Notes: generated by a model not told the origin, from the sequence alone. Shown: positions 8,438 through 17,713, counted from the stretch's first letter. The stretch: 64,000 nt of DNA from Herbiconiux solani NBRC 106740 (GCF_001571005.1 NZ_BCST01000004.1:124001-188000), one strand, 5' to 3'. Program-made: numbers and translations.

Positions 8438-10093
8438 CTACTCGGCGGACGCCCCCTGAGCCCGACGGCGGCGCACGGCCAGCACGAGCCCGAGCCCGAG
8501 CATCAGCACCGATCCGGCGATGGTGCCGGACGCGGCCCCGTCAGCGGCCCCGGTCGCCGCGAGCTGCGGGTCGACCGGACCCGTCCCAGCCGGGGCCACG
8601 GTCGGAGTCGGCGTCGGAGTCGGCACCGGCGCGGTCACCACCCCGTTGATCGCCGAGGTGTCGTTCGCGAGCGAACCGGTGACCGAGGCGATCGCCCCGA
8701 GCATGATGCCGAGCGCCTCCTGGTTCACGTTCCCCAGGTTGTCGCCGGCCGAGTGGTAGTTCGGGTCCTGCGTGATCCCGGCGGTGCCGCCGAACAGGGC
8801 GACCTGCTCCGGCGTCTTCACCTCGTCGGCCCCGGTGAACAGGCCCGAGGCGGGCACTCCGTAGCTGATGAAGGCGTCGTAGTCGCTCCGCGAGTCGAAG
8901 GCCGTGTCGATCCAGGCCTGGCCCGAGGCGTCGAAGTAGTCCGTGAAGGCCTGCTCGGTCGCGATCGATCCCTCGGGCACCTCGACGGGCGCCTCGAACG
9001 TCGACTGGTCGGCGTCGTAGACGCTGATCACGTAGTTCGGCGAGGCGACCATGTCGAAGTTGAGGTAGGTCGCGATCTCCTCGAGCTCCGCGGGGTTGTT
9101 CTCGGCCAGATCCTCGACGTAGTGGGCCGAGCCGACCAGGCCGACCTCCTCGGCGCCCCACCAGGCGAAACGCACCTGGTTGTTGAGCGGGCCCGACGCG
9201 GCGAGTTGCACCGCGGTCTCCAGGATCGCGGCCGAGCCGCTGCCGTTGTCGTTGATCCCGGGGCCTTCGGGCACGGAGTCGAGGTGCGCGCCGAGCATCA
9301 CCGTGTTGGTCGAATTCCCGGTCGGGGTCTCCGCGATGATGTTGAAGGTGTCGACCGTCGTCGTGGTCTCCTGCAGCTGCAGGTCGACCGTCGGCGGGGT
9401 CGCCGAGCCGAGCGCCGCGACCACGGCCGCGCCCTCGGCCTGCGTGAGGCCGACGGTCGGAACGAGGCCGGGCACCTGCTCGCCGAGGGTGCCCTGGAGC
9501 GGCCCCTCCTCGTTGTTGTAGATGAGGGCCGCGGATGCTCCCGCAGCAGCGGCTGCGGCCGACTTCTCGGCGAACGAGCAGATGCCGCGGCTGATCACGG
9601 CCACGGCGCCCACGGCGGAGACGCCGCCCCACTCGGCCTCGTCGCAGCCGGTGGCGGTCGCCGGCGCGACCAGCGGAGCACCCACGATGCCGGCCGCATC
9701 CGTCGCCGGCGTGCCCTCCATCGGGATGCGCTGCGGCTGCGGCGTGGTCAGGTCGGTGGTGGTGCCCAGCAGGGTGATCGAGAACGCATCGATCTTCTGC
9801 GTGGTGGCCTGGAAGTCCTGTCGCACCGGGGTGTACCCCGCCGCGGTGAGGACCTGCTCGATGTACTGCCCGCTGGCCTCGTAGCCGGAGGTGCCGATCG
9901 CGCGGTTGCCGTCGTTGGCGTCGGCGATGGTCTGCAGGGCGGTGAGGTGGGTCATCACCCCCTCCACGGTCACCCGGGACTCGAGGTCGTCCGGATCCAC
10001 GGCGAAGGCGGCCTGCGAGCCACCGGCCACTGCCGCGATCATCACCCCCGTGCCCAGTCCGAATGCGGTCAGTCGTCGATGACGTCGCTTCAC
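8438..10093 (-). CDS. Cell-wall-anchored M28 aminopeptidase with PA domain
   Basis: Zinc aminopeptidase of 551 residues from GTG 10093, which has a ribosome site (AGGGGA) about seven bases upstream; the longer open frame to 10213 lacks this. Order: signal peptide (to about residue 30), inserted protease-associated (PA) domain near 130-250, then the M28 catalytic domain with GAHLDSVPEGPG, WWGAEEVGLVGS, DMVASPNY and the late His of NYHSAGDN. The C-terminus has a Pro/Thr-rich spacer, LAATG, a hydrophobic helix and RRRR, the layout of a class E sortase substrate. So it is likely exported and fixed to the wall. Cleavage specificity is unknown. Confidence 0.92.
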   Translation of the reverse strand: MKRRHRRLTAFGLGTGVMIAAVAGGSQAAFAVDPDDLESRVTVEGVMTHLTALQTIADANDGNRAIGTSGYEASGQYIEQVLTAAGYTPVRQDFQATTQKIDAFSITLLGTTTDLTTPQPQRIPMEGTPATDAAGIVGAPLVAPATATGCDEAEWGGVSAVGAVAVISRGICSFAEKSAAAAAAGASAALIYNNEEGPLQGTLGEQVPGLVPTVGLTQAEGAAVVAALGSATPPTVDLQLQETTTTVDTFNIIAETPTGNSTNTVMLGAHLDSVPEGPGINDNGSGSAAILETAVQLAASGPLNNQVRFAWWGAEEVGLVGSAHYVEDLAENNPAELEEIATYLNFDMVASPNYVISVYDADQSTFEAPVEVPEGSIATEQAFTDYFDASGQAWIDTAFDSRSDYDAFISYGVPASGLFTGADEVKTPEQVALFGGTAGITQDPNYHSAGDNLGNVNQEALGIMLGAIASVTGSLANDTSAINGVVTAPVPTPTPTPTVAPAGTGPVDPQLAATGAADGAASGTIAGSVLMLGLGLVLAVRRRRAQGASAE

Positions 10094-10152
10094 GTGTGTT
10101 CCCCTTCGTCGCGTGAACGTTTGTGGAACCATACCCTCTCCGGGGGCTCCGT

Positions 10153-10171
10153 GTCCCCCACTACGGGGGAC
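10153..10171. promoter_or_regulatory. Inverted repeat in divergent promoter region
   Basis: A perfect 7-base inverted repeat, GTCCCCC then ACTAC then GGGGGAC, lies between the divergent M28 peptidase (start 10093) and small membrane protein (start 10192), just upstream of the latter's ribosome site. It could be an operator or a 5' UTR hairpin. No regulator is identified. Confidence 0.4.
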
Positions 10172-10191
10172 ATTTAACGAGGAGTAATCTG

Positions 10192-10557
10192 ATGGAAACA
10201 CGGTCGCCGACACTCCGTGCAGAGCGAGGAGACACCCGGATGGACGAGGACCCGACGAAGGTCACCAACCAGGCGTCCCTCACGTCGTCGACGGGTACCA
10301 TCTGGCTCGTCGTGGGCGGGCTGATGGCCGCGATCTCCGTGGTGCTCCTGTGGTCGTTGCAGCAGGTGAACTCGACCGGCATCGCCATCTGGGCCATCGT
10401 CGTGATCGTTCTGCTCTACCTCGCGATGGTCGAGGTGCGCCTGCTGGTGCGCTCGATGCGGCTGCGGTTGATCCTCATGGCGGTCGCCTTCGGCGCAATC
10501 GCGCTGGTGGCACTGGCCTCCGTCGTGATCATCGGGTACTCCACCGTCGCGCCCTGA
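10192..10557 (+). CDS. Small membrane protein of unknown function
   Basis: 121 residues with a hydrophilic N-terminus and three hydrophobic helices (about 52-72, 76-95 and 99-120). I recognise no family. The start at ATG 10192 has GAGGAG seven bases upstream; a second in-frame ATG at 10240 also has AGGAG nine bases upstream and would give 105 residues, so either or both may be used. Upstream is the GTCCCCC inverted repeat; the gene is divergent to the M28 peptidase and 52 bases before an EamA transporter in the same direction. Confidence 0.7.
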   Translation: METRSPTLRAERGDTRMDEDPTKVTNQASLTSSTGTIWLVVGGLMAAISVVLLWSLQQVNSTGIAIWAIVVIVLLYLAMVEVRLLVRSMRLRLILMAVAFGAIALVALASVVIIGYSTVAP

Positions 10558-10609
10558 CGTTCCGGGCAGCCGCTCGGCACTGGTGGCACATTTTGTGTAA
10601 CAATCGGGC

Positions 10610-11563
10610 ATGCTCCCCGTCCTCGCCGTCCTGCTGGCCGCCGTCTGCTTCGGCACCACGGGCACCGCGCAGGCCTTCGGCCCGATGGATGCATCGGCCG
10701 GCTCGATCGGCGCCGCACGCGTCCTGATCGGCGGCGGCATCCTGGGCGTCATCGCCCTCGTCTCGGCGGGCAGGTCCGCCCGCAATGCGCCAGCAGCCGA
10801 CCCGTCGGGCGCCCGCCCGACCCGGATCCGGTCTCGCGCACGAACCTGGATGCTCGTCCTCGTCGCCGCCCTCGGCGTCGTCGCGTACCAGCCCGCCTTC
10901 TTCGCCGGCACCGCGAGCAACGGCGTCGCGATCGGCACGGTCGTCGCCCTCGGGTCGGCGCCGATCATCACCGGGCTGCTCGACTGGGCCCTCCACCGCC
11001 GCTTCCCCGGCACGGTCTGGCTCGTCGCGACCCTGGTGGCGACCGTCGGTGTCGCTCTGATCAGCGGCGTGCTCGGAGAGTCAGGCGGCATCCCGGTCAG
11101 CCTCCCCGGTCTCCTCGCCTCCGTCGGCGCCGGCGCCTCCTACGCCGTCTACACCCTGGCGAGCAAGGCGCTGCTCGAGCACGGCTGGGCACCGACCGTC
11201 ACCATGGGCGCGGTCTTCGGCGGCGCAGCGATCCTGAGCATCCCCCTTCTGTTCGCGAGCGACACCCGCTGGCTGCTCACCGCGGAAGGACTCGTGATGG
11301 CGCTCTGGCTCGGCGTCGTCACCACGGCCGCCGCCTATCTGCTGTTCGGCTGGGGCCTCGCTCGACTCCCGGCCGCCACGGTCTCGACACTGACTCTCGC
11401 CGAACCGCTCACCGCGACCCTCCTCGGCACGCTCGTGCTGGGCGAAGCGCTCTCCGCGACGGCGATCGGCGGCCTCGCCGTGCTCGCGCTGGGACTCGCC
11501 CTCCTCGCCGTGCCGAAAGCGCTGTTACTCCACCGAGGGAAGACCGCGGCAGCCCGGCGCTAG
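10610..11563 (+). CDS. EamA family transporter (drug/metabolite exporter)
   Basis: 317 residues with about ten hydrophobic helices in two EamA halves, the second starting near residue 165 (GLLASVGAGASYAVYTLASK). The N-terminus (MLPVLAVLLAAVCFGTTGTA) and a late LAEPLTATLLGTLVLGE segment are typical. Members export amino acids or small metabolites; no substrate is indicated. No clear Shine-Dalgarno precedes ATG 10610. The stop is five bases from the stop of the convergent glucosidase gene, so the two share a very short 3' junction. Confidence 0.88.
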   Translation: MLPVLAVLLAAVCFGTTGTAQAFGPMDASAGSIGAARVLIGGGILGVIALVSAGRSARNAPAADPSGARPTRIRSRARTWMLVLVAALGVVAYQPAFFAGTASNGVAIGTVVALGSAPIITGLLDWALHRRFPGTVWLVATLVATVGVALISGVLGESGGIPVSLPGLLASVGAGASYAVYTLASKALLEHGWAPTVTMGAVFGGAAILSIPLLFASDTRWLLTAEGLVMALWLGVVTTAAAYLLFGWGLARLPAATVSTLTLAEPLTATLLGTLVLGEALSATAIGGLAVLALGLALLAVPKALLLHRGKTAAARR

Positions 11564-11568
11564 CCCGT

Positions 11569-14187
11569 TCACCGCCTCCGGGTGATGATCAGGTGCGCGA
11601 CCAGCGCCGTCCACCCTGTCTGGTGCGAAGCTCCGAGCCCCTGCCCGGTGTCGCCGTGGAAGTACTCGTAGAACGCGATGTTCTCCCGCCAGCGCGGGTC
11701 GGCCGAGAGCAACGGGTACCGCGCATCCGCCGGCCGCGGCGCGCCCTCCTCGGACAGGAACAGCGAGATCAGGCGCCGGCTCAGGTCGTCCGCGATCTCG
11801 CCGAAGGTGTGCGGCACGCCCGTACCGGCCGGGTACTCCACCAGGTGCGGTTCGCCGAGGCTCTCGTCGTAGCCGCGGAGCGACTCGATGATGAGCACGT
11901 TCAGCGGGAGCCAGACCGGGCCGCGCCAGTTCGAGTTGCCGCCGAACAGGCCCGAGGTCGACTCCGCGGGCTCGTAGTCGACGACCGCCTCGGCGCCGCC
12001 GACCTCGACCCGGAACGGATGCTCCCGGTGCCACGCCGAGATGCTGCGGATGCCGTACGGCGAGAGCATCCCCGCCGGGTCGACGACCCCCGCGAGGACG
12101 CGCTCGAGCCGCTCGGGCGAGACCAGCGCCAGCAGGCTCATCACCCCGTCGGCGTGCGAGCGCACGTGCACCGACTGCCGGAACGAGGGGTTCCGCTCAA
12201 GGAACGAGCGCCCGCGCGCGACGAACTCCTCGAGCCGGCCCATCTTCGAGCGGTCGAAGACGAGGGCGGCGGTCACCGGCACGAGTCCGACCAGCGACCG
12301 CACCTTCATCGGCACGTCCCGCCCGTCCGAGAGGTGCAGGAGGTCGTAGTAGAACGCATCCGCCTCGTCCCAGAGGCCCGCCTCGTTGGCCGAGTCGGCG
12401 ATCACGAGGAAGTGCTCGAGGAACTTCGTCGCCACGTCCTCGTACACCGGGTCGTGCGAGGTGAGGAGCAGCGCCATGTCGAGCAGGTGCAGCGCATAGG
12501 TCGCCATCCAGGCCGTCGCATCCGCCTGCTCGAGCACGCCGACGGCGGGCGGGAGGGTGGAGCGGTCCAGCGGGGCGATGTTGTCCAGGCCCATGAACCC
12601 GCCCTCGAACAGGTTGTTGTCGCCGTGGTCCTTGTTGTTCGTCCACCAGGTGAAGTTCATCAGCATCTTGTGGAACACTCGGCCGAGAAATCGGTAGTCC
12701 CGGCTGCCGTCGATCTCGAACACACGGAGGGCGGCCCAGGCCTCGATCGGCGGGTTCACGTCGCCGAAGTCCCACTCGTAGGCGGGCAGCTGCCCGTTCG
12801 GGTGCATGTACCACTCGCGCACCATCAGCACGAGCTGCGCCTTGGCGAACTCGGGGTCGATATGGGCGAGGGTCACGCAATGGAAGGCGAGGTCCCAGGC
12901 CGCGAACCACGGGTACTCCCAGGCGTCGGGCATCAGGATGACGTCGTTCGCCGAGAGATGGCGCCAGTCGGCGTTCCTCCGCTCACGGCGCTCGGGCGGG
13001 GGCGGCGGCGAGGTCGGGTCGCCGGCGAGCCAGCGGCGCACGTCGAAGTGGTAGTACTGCTTCGACGCGAGCAGCCCGGCGAACGCCTGGCGGGCGACCC
13101 GGGCCTCGCCCTCGCTCGTGCCGGCCGGCAGCACCGAGGCGTGGAACTCGTCCGCCTCGGCGAGCCGCTCGGCCGCCACCTCGTCGAAGTCGGCGAACGC
13201 GGTCGCGGCGGGGCCCGCATCCTGAGCCCGGGTGAGCCGCAGGCGCAGCACCCGCGTCTCGCCCGGCGCCAGGGTCAGCACCTCGTGGAAGGCGGCCTTG
13301 GTACCCGTGCCGGCCGGGTTGACGGTGTCGGCTCCCGAGACGATGTGGTCGCCGATGCCGTCCTTCGGGTACGGCGTGGTACTCGGCTCGCCCCAGAGCC
13401 GCTCGCGGTTCGACTCGTTCTCGCAGAACAGCGCCGCGGCGCCGTCGTCGTCGATCCGCAGCACGAGGTCGTCCCCGTCGGGACGGTCGGCGGTCAGCTC
13501 GCCCGAACCGGTCGAGCGGATGCCCGGCTTGGCCCGGGCGGGCAGGTCCCAGTCCCACACGTTGCGGAACCAGAGGGTCGGCAGCACGTGGATCGTCGCG
13601 GTCTCGGGCCCCGCGTTCTCGACCGTCACCCGCATCAGCAGGTCGTGCGGGCCGGCCTTGGCGTGGTCGACGGTGACGACCCAGTACCGGCTCTCGTCGA
13701 AGACGCCGGTGTCGGCGAGCTCGTACTCGGGTTCGTCCTTCGATCGGGCCAGATTCGTCGCGAGCAGGTCGTCGTACGGGAACTCGCCCTGCGGGTAGTG
13801 GTAGCGCCAGCGCTGCCAGGAGTGGGTCGGGGTGCCGTCGAGGTACCACCAGTACTCCTTGACGTCCTCCCCGTGGTTGCCCTCGGGGCCGGAGAGCCCG
13901 TACATCCGCTCCTTGAGGATCGGGTCGACCCCGTTCCAGAGCGCGAGCCCGAGGCACCAGCTCTGCCCGGTGTCGCAGACACCCGCCATCCCGTCCTCGT
14001 TCCAGCGGTAGGTGCGCGAACGGGCGTGATCGTGGGGGAAGAATCGCCAGGCGTCGCCGTCGGCGCTGTAGTCCTCGCGGACCGTGCCCCACGCTCGCTC
14101 GGCGAGGTACGGGCCCCAGTCGCGCCATTCCGCCACGCCCGAATCCGCCTCGGCCAGTCGTCGACGTTCGGCCCCGGGTTCGCTCAT
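11569..14187 (-). CDS. Large GH63-like (MGH1-type) glucosidase
   Basis: 872 residues, cytoplasmic (no signal peptide). The N-terminal WRDWGPYLAERAWGTVREDY, YRWNEDGMAGVCD and WWYLDGTPTHSWQRWRYHYP segments and the C-terminal (alpha/alpha)6-barrel stretch with EWYMHPNGQLPAYEWDFGD and EGGFMGLDNIAP are typical of the bacterial glucosidase branch related to mannosyl-oligosaccharide glucosidase. Bacterial relatives act on glucosylglycerate or short alpha-glucosides; the true substrate cannot be read here. It begins nine bases after the sufU stop, so it probably rides on the suf transcript. Confidence 0.85.
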   Translation of the reverse strand: MSEPGAERRRLAEADSGVAEWRDWGPYLAERAWGTVREDYSADGDAWRFFPHDHARSRTYRWNEDGMAGVCDTGQSWCLGLALWNGVDPILKERMYGLSGPEGNHGEDVKEYWWYLDGTPTHSWQRWRYHYPQGEFPYDDLLATNLARSKDEPEYELADTGVFDESRYWVVTVDHAKAGPHDLLMRVTVENAGPETATIHVLPTLWFRNVWDWDLPARAKPGIRSTGSGELTADRPDGDDLVLRIDDDGAAALFCENESNRERLWGEPSTTPYPKDGIGDHIVSGADTVNPAGTGTKAAFHEVLTLAPGETRVLRLRLTRAQDAGPAATAFADFDEVAAERLAEADEFHASVLPAGTSEGEARVARQAFAGLLASKQYYHFDVRRWLAGDPTSPPPPPERRERRNADWRHLSANDVILMPDAWEYPWFAAWDLAFHCVTLAHIDPEFAKAQLVLMVREWYMHPNGQLPAYEWDFGDVNPPIEAWAALRVFEIDGSRDYRFLGRVFHKMLMNFTWWTNNKDHGDNNLFEGGFMGLDNIAPLDRSTLPPAVGVLEQADATAWMATYALHLLDMALLLTSHDPVYEDVATKFLEHFLVIADSANEAGLWDEADAFYYDLLHLSDGRDVPMKVRSLVGLVPVTAALVFDRSKMGRLEEFVARGRSFLERNPSFRQSVHVRSHADGVMSLLALVSPERLERVLAGVVDPAGMLSPYGIRSISAWHREHPFRVEVGGAEAVVDYEPAESTSGLFGGNSNWRGPVWLPLNVLIIESLRGYDESLGEPHLVEYPAGTGVPHTFGEIADDLSRRLISLFLSEEGAPRPADARYPLLSADPRWRENIAFYEYFHGDTGQGLGASHQTGWTALVAHLIITRRR

Positions 14188-14196
14188 GCTGCGATC

Positions 14197-14634
14197 CTAG
14201 GAGGCGAGGGCCGCCTCGAACGCCACCCACGGGAGCATGGCGCACTTGATGCGGGTGACGTAGCGCGAGACGCCGCCCAGGGCGACCGCGTCGCCCAGCA
14301 GCTCCTCGTCGCCCTCGATCGCGCCCTTGGACTGCATCAGTTCGCGGAAGGCCTGGATGCGCGCCGTCGCCTCGGCGTCGCTCAGCTCGTGCACGAGGTC
14401 GTTCAGTACCGAGGCCGACGCCGTCGAGATCGAGCAGCCCTGCCCCTCCCAGCTGATCGACTCGATCGAGCCGTCGGAAGCGCGGTGCACCCGGAGGGTG
14501 ACCTCGTCGCCGCAGGTCGGGTTGATCTGGTGAGACGAGCCCGAGGCGCCGTCGCGCAGGCCGAAGCCGTGCTTCTGCTTCGCGTGGTCGAGGATGACCT
14601 GCTGGTACATGCTCTCCAGCTCACGGGACGCCAT
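14197..14634 (-). CDS. sufU: SufU iron-sulfur cluster assembly sulfurtransferase
   Basis: Zinc-bearing partner of SufS that accepts persulfide sulfur. 145 residues from ATG 14634, with the three conserved cysteines in NPTCGDE, GQGCSIS and KCAMLPW and the acidic fourth ligand in CGDE. The insertion between the second and third cysteines, present here, separates SufU from IscU. The start overlaps the sufS stop by ATGA, implying coupled translation. SufBCD are not in this window. Confidence 0.95.
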   Translation of the reverse strand: MASRELESMYQQVILDHAKQKHGFGLRDGASGSSHQINPTCGDEVTLRVHRASDGSIESISWEGQGCSISTASASVLNDLVHELSDAEATARIQAFRELMQSKGAIEGDEELLGDAVALGGVSRYVTRIKCAMLPWVAFEAALAS

Positions 14635-15932
14635 CAGACGACCCCGAAGAAGCGGCGGGAATCGGCGACGGCCTGGACCGCGAGGTCGATCTCGTCGGGG
14701 GTCGTGTAGAGGTACCCGCTGGCGCGGGTGGTGGCGGTCACGCCGAACCGGCGGTGCACGGGCTGCGCGCAGTGGTGCCCGACCCGCACGGCGATCCCGC
14801 GGTCGTCGAGGAACTGCCCGACGTCGTGCGCGTGCACGCCGTCGACCACGAAGCTCGCGAGGCCGACCCGCTCGGCGCCGGCCGCGGGGCCCAGCACGCG
14901 GACGCCGGGGATGCCGGTCAGCCCGTCGACCAGGCGGCGGCCGAGCTCGGCCTCCCAGAGCTCGATCCGGTCCATCCCGACCGCACCGAGGTAGTCGACG
15001 GCCGCGGCCAGCGCGATCGCCTGGGACACCCGCTGGGTGCCCGCCTCGAAGCGCAGCGGCGCCGGCAGGAACTCGGACTCGGTGAGCCCGACCGTCGTGA
15101 TCATCGATCCGCCGGTCAGGAACGGGGGAAGCGCGTTCAGCAGCTCGGAGCGCCCGTAAAGCACCCCGATCCCGGTCGGGGCGAGCATCTTGTGACCCGA
15201 GAAGACGGCGAAGTCGACCTCGAGGGCGTGGAGGTCGAGCGGCAGGTGCGGAGCCGACTGGCAGGCGTCGAGCACGACCAGGGCACCGACGGCATGCGCC
15301 AGCGCGGTCAGTTCGGCGACGGGGTTGACCGCTCCGAGCACGTTCGAGACGTGCGAGAAGGCGACGACCCTCGTCGTCTCGCCGATGACCTCGGCGGCCT
15401 CGTCGAGCCGGATGGCGCCGTCGTCGTCCAGCCCGATCACGCGGAGCGTCGCCCCGGTGCGGAATGCCAGTTCTTGCCACGGCACGAGGTTCGCGTGGTG
15501 CTCGAGCTCGGTGACGACGATCTCGTCGCCGGCACCGAGACGGAAGCGCTCGGCGGCCGCTCCCCCGCGGCCGAGCGAGGTGTTCGACATCCCGTAGGCG
15601 ATGAGGTTGATGCCCTCGGTCGCGTTCGAGGTCCAGACGATCTCGTCCTCGCCCGCGCCGACGAAGCCCGCCACGGTCGCCCGCGCGGCCTCGAACAGCT
15701 CGGTCGCCTCACCGGCGAGAGTGTGGGCGCCGCGGTGCACGGCCGAGTTCGTCGTCTCGTAGTAGGCCCGCTCGACGTCGATCACCTGGCGCGGCTTCTG
15801 CGAGGTCGCCCCCGAGTCGAGGTAGACGAGCGGATGACCGTTGACGGTGCGACCGAGGATCGGGAAATCCGAGCGGATGCGCTCGACCTCGGCTCCGTCG
15901 AGTCCGGTTCTGATGTTCGTCTCGATCGTCAC
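14634..15932 (-). CDS. sufS: SufS cysteine desulfurase
   Basis: PLP enzyme moving sulfur from cysteine to SufU. 432 residues from GTG 15932. The PLP lysine lies in FSGHKMLAPTGIGVLYG and the catalytic cysteine in VRVGHHCAQPVHRRF; the early YLDSGATSQKP and mid HHANLVPWQ motifs are group II features. First gene of a sufS-sufU pair with an ATGA junction; the GH63-like gene follows. The leader begins just after the tRNA terminator hairpin at 15971-16002. Confidence 0.96.
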   Translation of the reverse strand: MTIETNIRTGLDGAEVERIRSDFPILGRTVNGHPLVYLDSGATSQKPRQVIDVERAYYETTNSAVHRGAHTLAGEATELFEAARATVAGFVGAGEDEIVWTSNATEGINLIAYGMSNTSLGRGGAAAERFRLGAGDEIVVTELEHHANLVPWQELAFRTGATLRVIGLDDDGAIRLDEAAEVIGETTRVVAFSHVSNVLGAVNPVAELTALAHAVGALVVLDACQSAPHLPLDLHALEVDFAVFSGHKMLAPTGIGVLYGRSELLNALPPFLTGGSMITTVGLTESEFLPAPLRFEAGTQRVSQAIALAAAVDYLGAVGMDRIELWEAELGRRLVDGLTGIPGVRVLGPAAGAERVGLASFVVDGVHAHDVGQFLDDRGIAVRVGHHCAQPVHRRFGVTATTRASGYLYTTPDEIDLAVQAVADSRRFFGVV

Positions 15933-15970
15933 GGCTTTCTCGTGCCACCCTTCGTGTACCGGCTGAAAGC

Positions 15971-16002
15971 GCGAGGGCCCGGTCTCTCGACCGGGCCCTC
16001 GC
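15971..16002 (-). terminator. Hairpin terminator of the first initiator tRNA gene
   Basis: Perfect 14-base arms (GCGAGGGCCCGGTC and its complement) around a four-base loop, seven bases past the 3' end of the tRNA on the minus strand, followed by a short CTTTC. The U tract is weak, so release may be partial with read-through into sufS. Confidence 0.6.
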
Positions 16003-16008
16003 CATCCG

Positions 16009-16082
16009 TTGCGGGGACAGGATTTGAACCTGCGACCTCTGGGTTATGAGCCCAGCGAGCTACCGAACTGCTCCACCCCGCG
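16009..16082 (-). tRNA. Initiator tRNA-fMet (CAT), copy 1
   Basis: 74 bases, cloverleaf intact, anticodon CAT in CTGGGCTCATAACCCAG. The first base C faces A at the end of the acceptor stem (unpaired 1-72) and three G-C pairs close the anticodon stem; both are initiator hallmarks. CCA is not encoded. Identical base for base to the copy at 17722-17795. It lies 78 bases downstream of the kinase stop on the same strand. Confidence 0.95.
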
Positions 16083-16160
16083 CTACCCCTCAAGCCTACC
16101 GCACGTCTGAGCACCCGGGGGCCGTGCCGCCGGATGACCGAGTCCGCGGAATACTCGCGG

Positions 16161-17615
16161 CTACTTGTTCTTGTCGCCGTTGTTGCCCTTGCCGCCGTTC
16201 CCGTTCCCGTTGCCGTTGCCGTTTCCGGGGCCGCCCTTGTCGTCGGCCGGCTGCGGATCGGTGGCGGGGGTGACCGCCTCCTCGGGCACGACGGCCGGGG
16301 CCGGTTCGGTCGCCGGGGCGGGTTCGGTGCCCTGGTCGGGTTCCGCGCTCGGCGCCGGCTCCGGCGTGGTGGCCGGGGCGGTCGTGGAGGTGACCACCTG
16401 GGCCGGGTCGTCGCTTGCGGGTGCGGTTCCGGATGCGCCGAGCCCCCAGAGGGCGAGACCGGCGAGAGCGGCCACGGCCGCGCCTCCGGTCACCCAGGCG
16501 ATCACGCGCCGACGCCGAGCGGGAACGGCCGGCTCACCGCGCTCGAGCACCTCGGTCGAAGTGGCACCGGGCGCGAGCGGTGCGGTCGCCGACGATCCAC
16601 CGGGCGCGAGCAGTGCGGTCGCGGACGACCCGGCCGGCTCGAGCACTTCGGTCGCGAGGTCGATCCCCTGGGTGGGGACGGCGGCCGGCTCAGCGGCGTC
16701 GCCGCCGGTGGTCGAGGCGGTGGTGTCGCCGCGGAGCAGGGCGTTCGCCCGCACCACGACGTCGAGTGAACTGGGGCGGGAGCCCGGGTCGCGCGAGGTC
16801 ATGGCGGTCAGCAGCGACTTCCAGCCGTAGCCGAGGGACCCCGGCACGACCGGGTCGTGGCTCAACCGCGCGAGGGCGGCCTCCGGAGCCCCCGTCTGCG
16901 GGAAGGCGCGCTCACCCGTCAGGGCCTCGAGGAGGACGAGTCCGAGCGCGTACACGTCCGAGGCCGGCGCCGGCGCGCTTCCCCGAACCTGCTCGGGGCT
17001 CAGGTACGCCGCGGTGCCCACGAGGGTGCCGGGCAGGGTGAGCCGGGTCGAGTCGATGAGGTACGCGATCCCGAAGTCGGCGAGCTTGGCCCGGAACTCC
17101 TCCCCGGGCACGTGCGAGCTTCGCAGCAGCACGTTCGAGGGCTTGATGTCCCGGTGCACGATGCCGGCCTGATGCACGACGTGCAGGGCCTCGGCCAGGT
17201 CGCGGGCCATCGTGGCGGCGTCGTGCCGCGCGACGGGGCCGGAGGCGACGCGTTCGGCGAGCGTCGCGCCCTCGACGTATTCCATCACCAGGTAGTTCGT
17301 GCGGGCGGCCGCGGTCTGGGCGTCGAACAGCGTGACCAGGGACGAGTGGTTGAGTGATGCCAGCAGGCGCGTCTCGGTGCCGCTGCGCGCCGCGTCGGCG
17401 GTGGCTTCACGGAACACCTTGACCGCGACGGTGCGGCCCAGCGCCTCGTCGCGGGCCCGGTAGACGACGCCCATCCCGCCCGCGCCGATCTTCGCCTCCA
17501 GGAGGTAGCGGCCGTCGAGGAGCTCCCCGGTCGTGGCCGAGCCCCCGGCGCCGGTGTCAGAGATCGTCACGCGATCCGTCCATAGTGTCCTCCGTCTTCC
17601 CGACCTGCCTACCAT
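16161..17615 (-). CDS. Transmembrane serine/threonine protein kinase
   Basis: 484 residues. The N-terminal kinase domain (about 37-300) shows the glycine loop GAGGMGVVY, the lysine of VAVKVF, the catalytic HRDIKPSN, DFG in LADFGIAYL and SPEQVRG. Then a disordered linker, one transmembrane helix near 385-405 (WVTGGAAVAALAGLALWGLG) and an outside tail rich in Pro/Glu/Thr that ends in Gly-Asn repeats. It has no PASTA repeats, unlike PknB. Start ATG 17615 has GAGG six bases upstream; a GTG at 17570 is an alternative. The gene sits between two identical initiator tRNA genes. Confidence 0.9.
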   Translation of the reverse strand: MVGRSGRRRTLWTDRVTISDTGAGGSATTGELLDGRYLLEAKIGAGGMGVVYRARDEALGRTVAVKVFREATADAARSGTETRLLASLNHSSLVTLFDAQTAAARTNYLVMEYVEGATLAERVASGPVARHDAATMARDLAEALHVVHQAGIVHRDIKPSNVLLRSSHVPGEEFRAKLADFGIAYLIDSTRLTLPGTLVGTAAYLSPEQVRGSAPAPASDVYALGLVLLEALTGERAFPQTGAPEAALARLSHDPVVPGSLGYGWKSLLTAMTSRDPGSRPSSLDVVVRANALLRGDTTASTTGGDAAEPAAVPTQGIDLATEVLEPAGSSATALLAPGGSSATAPLAPGATSTEVLERGEPAVPARRRRVIAWVTGGAAVAALAGLALWGLGASGTAPASDDPAQVVTSTTAPATTPEPAPSAEPDQGTEPAPATEPAPAVVPEEAVTPATDPQPADDKGGPGNGNGNGNGNGGKGNNGDKNK

Positions 17616-17681
17616 GATTTGCCTCAACAGCGATTGAGGCACCATGCGCGATCAGCCCCCGGAGCACGCCTTAAACGAGAA

Positions 17682-17713
17682 AGATCCGGTGCAGCCTCAG
17701 CTGCACCGGATCT
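17682..17713 (-). terminator. Hairpin terminator of the second initiator tRNA gene
   Basis: Perfect 13-base arms (AGATCCGGTGCAG and complement) with a six-base loop, eight bases past the tRNA 3' end on the minus strand, followed by TTTCTCGTTT. This looks like a genuine intrinsic terminator isolating the tRNA from the kinase gene. Confidence 0.75.

Noticed and set aside
11593-14709. A 1038-residue open frame on the plus strand antisense to the GH63-like gene and sufU
   Set aside because: High GC and GAC/GCC-rich codons give long antisense frames. Its translation is Arg/Val/Gly/His-biased without a domain, while the minus frames show clear GH63 and SufU motifs.
17550-17595. Possible frameshift at the kinase start (an ATG with GGAGG upstream is out of frame)
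   Set aside because: That ATG opens an eight-codon frame ending in TGA; the kinase frame itself has a good start at 17615 with GAGG. It could be a tiny upstream peptide but nothing supports translation.
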